The notes under the pieces were generated by a model, which did not search any database, was not told where the DNA came from, and was given only the letters and a program-made list of their open reading frames with translations. Both the position numbers and the translations under genes were made by a program. 64,000 nucleotides of DNA from Ilyonectria destructans. Lineage: Eukaryota > Ascomycota > Sordariomycetes > Hypocreales > Nectriaceae. The DNA is taken from NCBI GenBank assembly GCA_020740775.1, contig JAHEWK010000007.1:992001-1056000 (forward strand). The letters run 5' to 3'. Below are positions 57,648 through 64,000 of the stretch, one piece after another; the first letter of the stretch is position 1, and each line of letters opens with the position of its first letter.

Positions 57648-60124
57648 CGCAGTATGCCTGCCCCAGCCAAAAATTTGTCACGCAGTCCTTGGATACCGCC
57701 GGGTTCCAAGCGTAGAACTGGTCCACGGTAATACCGTTGTCCGTGGCCATGGACCCGCAGCTGTCGCCGCTTACCACGACGTCCCACTTGTTGCAGTCTG
57801 ACGGCTGACCCGTGTGTGTCGGCGCGGGAGGGGTCGGGGCTGCCGTTGTGGAGGGGGTAGAGGATCTCGTTGACGATGACGTTGTCGTGACGCCGGAGCC
57901 AGCCCCGGATACGCCGACACAGTATGCCTGCCCCAGCCAGAAGTTGGTAATACAGTCCCTAGAAACAGCAGGGTTCCAGGCGTAGAACTGGTCGACCGAG
58001 ATGCCGTTGTCACTGGCTAGAGAACCACAGCTATCGCCTTCTGCCACGACGTCCCACTTGTCACAGTCGGCAGGTTGGCCGGTGTGTGTGGGAGCCGGGG
58101 CGGTAGGCTTGGCCGTCGTCGACGCTGTGATCGAAGCAGACTGCGAGGCTGTGATGCTGATGCCCTGGCCCTCCCTGTGCGTGCAGTACGCCTGTCCGAG
58201 CCAGAAGTTCTCGGTACAGTCGTCGCTGACGGCAGGGTTCCACTCGAGGAACGTCGCAAGGGAAATTCCGGCGTTGTCAGCGACGGACTGGCACGAGTCA
58301 CTGCTGGACACGACGTGCCAGCCGTCACAGTCTTCCGGCTGGCCCTCGTGCGTGGCCGCTGGCGGCTGGGGCCCGGTCCCGGTGGGCTCAGGCTCCTCGG
58401 TGGTGGTTTGTGTGGGTGGCAGACCCCAGGAGCCGCAGTATCGCAGGCCGACCTGGAACACGCATGCCGGGTCCGTGACGTTTGTCGTGAGCGAGTTCCA
58501 GGCGACGAAGCTGTCAAAGTCGACGTTGTAGTTGGACGCTGCAATCTCGCAGTTGCTGTTCCAGTAGCCGAACACGTCAGGCGAGTACTGGTACTCATCG
58601 CCCTTGAAGTAGAAGGAGCAGTCGTCGCGGACGCCGGTGGCCAACGGGAGCTGGGTCGGTCTTGGATCCAGGGTCATGGTGGCGTTGGGCAGCATGGTGA
58701 AGGGGACGCCGGTAAAGGACTCGTTGGGGTCAATGGTGACGGAGACATATCCGGGACGGCCGGGATAGTTGTTGATGTCACCGAGCGCCTGGATACAGTA
58801 GCTCTCCTTGGCAAAGAAGTTGGTGCAGTTGGAGTTGATGCCTGTGTTGAGGAACATGAAGTCATCGAGAGAAATGGCAAACTTGAGAGTCACCAGGTTG
58901 CAGTAGTCGCCGGCCTCGACCTCGTACCAGCGGCCGCAGGGCTTGTCAGATCCAATGGCAGTATTGGAGGGGATCGGAGCAGCAGTGGTAGGCGTCACCG
59001 GAGGAACATCCGTCGTCTGGGCGGGTGGCAGCTTGGGTCCGGGTGGTTCGATGCAAAGCGTGGTGCCGTTCATCATGTCGAGGTTGGAACAGACCGGGTT
59101 GATGACAGGATTCCAAGCCAGCAGCTGTGGCTCTGTGATGTTCGCAGCCGTAGCGATGGCTTTGCACGTCGTGTTGACTGCCACCGTGACAGTTTTGCAC
59201 GTGTTGGTGATGCAGAGACTACCCGAAGTTGGGAACTCGTAACAATAAGCACCGAGGTGGTTGTCAGACAGCATCCAGGCTGTGCCGACACTCTGAGCCT
59301 TAGAGATGCTATAGCAATCATCACCGCCCTGGATCTGGTACATGGCGCCGTTGCAGACTGACTCGGTGGGCTCCGGCTGGCTGGTGAAATAGTCGATGGT
59401 AGATGTGGTAGCAGGCTTGCCCGTGATGCCACAGCTGGACGTCAGGGTTTGGTAGATGGACTCGCTGGCCACGACCGGGCCGTCAAAGTAGGGCGACCCA
59501 GATCGCAGGCGCAGTCTGGCTGCGAGACACGGGTCACAATCCGCGGGCTTAACGGCGCCCTCGGGAAGTTCGTTGATGTAGTTGAAGACGGAAACTGGCA
59601 AGCTGTTAGTGAAAATGTGCTAGCAAGTCCGAAATTGGCCATCACATCGTGTCGAAGCTCGTTCGCGGAGCGGGAGACTCACCTCCAGGATTGGTGAAGA
59701 AAGCTGTCAATGCCGCAACGGGGCCGCAGAAGACATCGTTCTCCTTGAGACACGTGAAGCTATAGATGTACCGGCGGCTGGCCGGGATCACAATGGGTGA
59801 TGCGTCAAGGTCATCTTCGGCAGGAATGACAATGTCGTTGCCACAGGCAGACCGGACCGAGCTCTCCCACGACTGGAGCGCAGAAGCGCAGCCAGCGGTA
59901 CACATGCGGGTCAGCGTGGCAGGAGGGTAGTAGAAGTCATGGCGGAGGGCCGGCACGAGAGGATCGCAAGCGATATCAGCCATGAGGGCCGCAGAACATG
60001 CCGCATCGAGATCCTCGGGAAGACTGTCGTCGTAGAGCATCTTGACGGCGGAGACCGGGCTGGGGCTCAGGCTCAGGCTCAGAAGAGCCCCGAGCCCAAG
60101 GACACAACGCCATAAGGCCACCAT
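57634..60124 (-). CDS. secreted multi-LysM chitin-binding protein
   Basis: Exons 60124-59683 and 59594-57634 on the minus strand give 800 residues; the 88-bp GT-AG intron is phase 1 and joins NPG to VSVFNYINELPEG. Residues 1 to about 26 form a signal peptide (MVALWRCVLGLGALLSLS). A Cys-rich N-terminal region precedes about seven LysM or LysM-like modules. The last three are regular (CDKWDVVAEGDSCGSLASDN, QFYAWNPAVS, NFWLGQAYC) and are separated by Thr/Ser/Pro linkers; the first four are more diverged. LysM proteins bind chitin; in fungi they protect the wall, hide chitin fragments from hosts, or accompany chitinases. It is divergent from a GH18 chitinase, a pairing known for killer-toxin-like subgroup C chitinases (for example TAL6 beside its chitinase in Trichoderma atroviride). 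An eighth module follows out of frame. Confidence 0.88.
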
Positions 60125-61236
60125 GATTTGATGGATCGTGTTTTCCTGCCTCTCTCACCAGGAGTTAAAAGAATGAACAGTGAGTGGATGAGACTAGCAC
60201 ATCCAAACAAGGGAGGAAGGGAGTGTTGTGTCTACCCAGACACAAGGAGTAACAGGCGACCGCAAGAGTGATAAGGAAGTCAGAAAGTGTCAATGACTCC
60301 AGAGCAACGGAGATGCAGAACAGTTGCCCTGGTCCGATGGGAAATTTGGTCCAAGGGAGTGCAGCCGATCCAACTTGTCGTCGTCCCGTCCGAGACGAGA
60401 CGGGACACAACCGCCCGATGCAAGAGAAAGGGTCACAAGAGCCCGCTTTCAACATGTCAAGGATCATCAGTCCAGGCCCCGAGAGCATCCTAGGATATTT
60501 TAGGGTAGCAGAAGTATCTAGGTACCATAGGCTATACAATCCACCAGCACCTGCATAAGATGGAAAAGATCCTGGTGATTGAGTGGGGTTATCGTGCACT
60601 GCAACTCTGACCTGTGGATGCTGCTATTCCGTGGATGGCGTGCAACTGGGTAGTAACTTGCGCTAGCTCAGTCTCCACCTTTAACCCTAATGTAACGACG
60701 GAAGGGGTGGCGTATCCGTACAGAAGCTCGTTCACAATGACCTGACCAATTGAGGAAGATGAGGGAGGCGAACCGTTGGCCTTCCACTTTCGGAACGGAA
60801 CGTTGCTTACATGCCCGTCTCATGCAGGGTTCATGCAGGGGTAAATGAAGCGGCCCGGCTTTTAGCACAACGAAGCTTAAACAGTAGAGCCGAGGCCTCG
60901 CCGCCTGGGCCCAGCCTGGCCTCCGGAGCATGCAGGGCAAGGGGATTTGGTATTGGTATTGGGACTGGGATTGGGGCTGGGTTGCTCCAGAACACCATCC
61001 AAGCTCTCTTGTCAGACGACACTCTCCGCGCTACTCTCTCTCTCTTTCTGGTCGGCTTCCCTTTAAAGATATCTGGGCTAGCTGACTTTGTTTGTTGCCT
61101 TTGCAAATGCTCCTCTTTTCCTTTCCTTCTCAACTCTCCAACCCCCCTTCCCTCTCTCATTGGGGACCACATTCCTTTGATTATCATTTTTTTGTTGCTG
61201 GGTAGAGCCCCCAGAAACTCAGCCCTAAACGCAACT
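60125..61236. promoter_or_regulatory. shared promoter of the LysM and chitinase genes
   Basis: 1.1 kb between two divergent start codons. It contains a pyrimidine-rich tract (about 61110-61190) shortly before the chitinase ATG, a common feature of fungal promoters, and a GGNATTGGNATTGGGAC-like run near 60950. No third gene was recognised. Co-regulation of the pair is inferred. Confidence 0.5.
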
Positions 61237-61830
61237 ATGGGACCATGGTCCCAGCTCCCATGGAGCTGTGTGCTTCTATCTACTTTCATTACCCCGTCTC
61301 TTGGAGCAGTCATCACAGCAAGGCCTGGTAGCGCCAGCGTGGTTGTGGTGCCCGAACTCCCTGGCGCGTGCCGCGCTGTCATCTCGTAAGTAAACTTCCC
61401 TCAGCCATGTCCCACAACCTGGACCAGTAGAGCTCATTGTGCTGACTCGCCATGAAAACATTCCAGACCCTTTGATTACTCGGCCAAGAACCGTCGTGAG
61501 TATGAACTGCCAGTCTGTAGTGCTGACGGCCCCGGTCTTGTCGCTGCTCGCGACAACAGCGGTGTCGTTGACGCTGACGGGCGCGAAATCGTCCCTGCGT
61601 CACTCGAGACTGGCGTGTCCCTGGTAGGACGCACCAAGCTGTCTTCCCTGTTTGGGAGACAGGTAGTCGGCGGCGACGACTATACCTGCGGTCCCGACCG
61701 CCCTTGCAAGAACAAGGCCTGCTGTCCCAAGGAGACTGGCCAGTGCAACTACGGCAAGGAGTAGGTCCCCCTTCCCCCCTTTTGCCAGTCGCGTGGCTCG
61801 TTGAATCATGTCTTTTCTTGCGCTTGTTGC

Positions 61831-61864
<34 letters not shown>

Positions 61865-64000
61865 GCTATTGTTCTGGAATAGGGCTAATATTTTCTTCCC
61901 TCCCTATAATAGAGCCTGCGGCACATCTGGAATCTCTCCCAATGAGGTGTGCTGGTCCAACTGCGATGCCAAGGCAGAGTGCGGCAAGAACGCAGCTGTC
62001 CCCGGCCAGAAGTGTCCCCTGAATGTCTGCTGTGGCAAGTGGGGTTTCTGCGGAATGACAGAGTATGTACAGGTCCAAAGTATGAAGATGCCGGCGGAGC
62101 AGACCAGTGTTGACGATTGTGAAAAATAGCGACTTCTGTGACAAGGAGGACCATGGAGCCACTGGCGGTTGCCAGTCCAACTGCGATCAGCCAGGTCCCA
62201 AGGACAAGGCTTCCGAGCAGCTCAACCGTGTCATTGGATACTACGAGGCATGGAGACACGACTCCAAATGTCAGGATATGGTAAGTATATTCTACTCCCT
62301 AGCAACGTGTATGTCCCACTGACCGTGAGGTAGGGCTTGGACGACATCCCCGTTAACTCCCTGACTCATCTGTATTTCTCTTTTGCCTTTATCATGCCGG
62401 ACTTTCAGATCGTTGGCATGGACAACCTGCCCGATAAACTGTTTACAGACTTCACCAACCTCAAGAAGAAGAACCCTGCCCTCAAGATGGTTATTGCTAT
62501 TGGTGGATGGACGCACAACGACCCGGGCCCTTTGCAAAAGGTGTTTAGCAACATGGTCAGTACCAAAGCGAACCGGTCCAAGTTCATTGGCAACCTCATG
62601 TCCTTCCTCCGTATGTACGCCTTTGACGGTGTCGACTTTGACTGGGAGTACCCTGGCGCGGACGATCGCGGCGGTGTCCCCGAGGACGGCGAGAACTTCA
62701 CCCAATTCCTTAAGGAGCTCGACGAGGAGAACAAGAAGCAGCCCGTCAAGTACATTGTGTCCTACACAGCGCCGACGAGCTTCTGGTATCTACGCCACTT
62801 TGATCTCAAGTCAATTGATTATACCGACTTTGTCAACGTCATGTCATATGAGTAAGTTATTTTTTTCTTCTTTTCTTTATCTCCTATAGACACCCTGACA
62901 GCCACCTTTCTCGCACCTCGACTAATCACATGTATAGTCTTCACGGTGTCTGGGATCGTGATAACCCGATTGGGTCTCACATCTACGGCCACACCAACTT
63001 GACTGAGATGAGCCTGGCGTTTGACCTCTTCTGGAGAAACGACGTCCCGGCCAAGAAGCTGAATATGGGTCTCGGTTTCTATGGTCGCGCGTTCCAGCTG
63101 GCCGATCCGTCCTGCAACAAGCCCGGCTGTCTCTTCAAGGGAGGCGCCACCAAAGGAGCGTGTAGTGGCGAGTCCGGCATCCTGAGCCACCGCGAGATCC
63201 AGGAGGTTATCAAAGTCAACAAGATCAAGCCCGTCCACGACAAGGAGGCCGGTGTCAAGTACATTACCTGGAACACTGACCAGTGGGTGTCGTTTGACGA
63301 CAAGGAGACGTTCAAGCAGAAGAAGGACCTCGCGGCCAAGCTCGGCCTCGGAGGCTATCTGATCTGGGCCATCGACCAGGACGACGCCGAGATGTCTGCC
63401 CTGGCTGCCGTCCTGGACCCCAAGCCCTTGGGCGACTTCAAGTCGATCGACAAGGGTGACGAGAACTGGACGGGCACCAACGAGATGTGCTACGTTACGA
63501 GCTGCGGCGTTGAAGACTGCAAGCCGGGCGAGATCAAGATCACGGACCAGAAGTGCGGCAAGAACAAGAAGAGCACTCTCTGCTGTCCCTTGTCGGGAGC
63601 CCCTGACCCCAAGTCGTGCACCTGGCGCGGAGGCGAGACCAGGTGGTGCAACGGCTACTGTAAGGACGACGAGGTCATGACGCACATGAGCAAGTACGGC
63701 GGCGGCCACGACTGCTGGGACGGCCAAATGGCGCACTGCTGCGAGAGCTCCCTGGGCGAGAAGAACATCTGCAAGTGGCGCGGCGTCGGCGAGAAGTGCC
63801 ACAGTGGCGAGCTGCCCCTGACCTTCTCCGGGACCGTCCTCGACATCCTCGACGACATCGCCAAAATCATCTTGCGGGTTGTCGGTCGCGCGCACCCGCT
63901 CGCGGCCCTTACGGGTCTAGTCCTGCTCGAGGTTCTCGACGAGCTGGATATCGACACCCAGAAGCTATACTGCTGCCCTGAAAAAGAGGTTGCTAAGTGG
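61237..64000 (+). CDS. GH18 chitinase with hevein-type chitin-binding domain (subgroup C-like), 3' end beyond window
   Basis: Exons 61237-61385, 61467-61760, 61913-62062, 62130-62280, 62334-62851 and 62938 onward; all introns are GT-AG with matching phases. Residues 1 to about 24 are a signal peptide (MGPWSQLPWSCVLLSTF). A Cys-rich segment (YTCGPDRPCKNKACCPKE) and a hevein-type chitin-binding domain (CPLNVCCGKWGFCGMTE) follow. The GH18 barrel begins at VIGYYEAWR; the catalytic motif is FDGVDFDWEYPG, with all three acidic residues, preceded by MVIAIGGWTHN and followed by VMSYDLHGVWD. Chitin is cleaved with retention. After the barrel a second Cys-rich region (CYVTSCGVEDCKPG, CTWRGGETRWCNGYC) continues to the window edge, still open. 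This architecture and the divergent LysM partner fit subgroup C (killer-toxin-like) chitinases, thought to act on other fungi or in wall remodelling. Confidence 0.92.
61831..61865 (+). repeat. TGT trinucleotide microsatellite inside chitinase intron 2
   Basis: About 11-12 perfect TGT units in the 152-bp intron 61761-61912, likely length-variable between strains. Confidence 0.9.

Noticed and set aside
58075..59361. 428-residue plus-strand ORF
   Set aside because: It lies antisense to the LysM exon, whose frame has a signal peptide and repeated Cys-rich modules. The antisense frame is Gly/Val/Arg-rich with no domain, an effect of GC-rich codon use.
62819..63895. 358-residue minus-strand ORF
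   Set aside because: Antisense to the GH18 chitinase; Val/Ala/Leu-rich mirror of biased codons.

Overview
The window looks like nuclear DNA of a filamentous ascomycete (Pezizomycotina, probably Sordariomycetes-like). Genes carry short GT-AG introns of 50-130 bp. The families are typical of that group: HET proteins, NACHT-ankyrin NLRs, a Helo-like N-terminal STAND domain, LysM proteins beside a GH18 chitinase, and a membrane-anchored class 3 aldehyde dehydrogenase. A 12-kb block of extremely AT-rich DNA almost without ORFs carries the imprint of repeat-induced point mutation (RIP).

Layout. 0-11 kb: a three-exon membrane protein of unknown function (minus), an intact DEDDy 3'-5' exonuclease (minus), a decayed membrane-protein gene (minus) and a three-exon fatty-aldehyde-dehydrogenase-like gene (plus). 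11-35 kb: a run of genes and remnants of fungal non-self recognition type. It holds a 1165-residue fusion of a Helo-like domain, TPR-like repeats, a Pro/Gln-rich linker and an HSP70-like ATPase fold; a HET gene with an in-frame stop; the C-terminal stump of an NLR; a large intact NACHT-ankyrin NLR; and a second HET gene split by a one-base frameshift. Decayed genes for a membrane protein and a secreted glycoside hydrolase lie among them. 35.4-35.8 kb: a two-exon gene for a 96-residue secreted protein with ten cysteines, about 2.6 kb from the AT-rich block.

38.4-51 kb: the AT-rich block. It contains a Ty3/gypsy-like LTR retrotransposon (39484-47155, minus orientation) with 182-bp LTRs and a 5-bp target duplication, whose original TG...CA ends appear mutated to TA...TA. 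At its right edge sits an unmutated solo LTR (50407-50839) with a perfect 5-bp duplication. 53.3-57 kb: a decayed ankyrin fragment with exactly duplicated 99-bp repeats, an intact fungal protein of unknown function with a TATA box, and a decayed SGNH hydrolase. 57.5-64 kb: a secreted multi-LysM protein and a GH18 chitinase with a hevein-type chitin-binding domain, transcribed divergently from a shared 1.1-kb promoter. The chitinase runs off the window.

The best candidate for something undescribed is the Helo-like/TPR/HSP70 fusion (11482-15144). An NLR-type N-terminal domain is joined in one open frame to an HSP70-type nucleotide-binding fold whose first phosphate-binding motif looks altered. 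No tRNA, rRNA or CRISPR array was seen.
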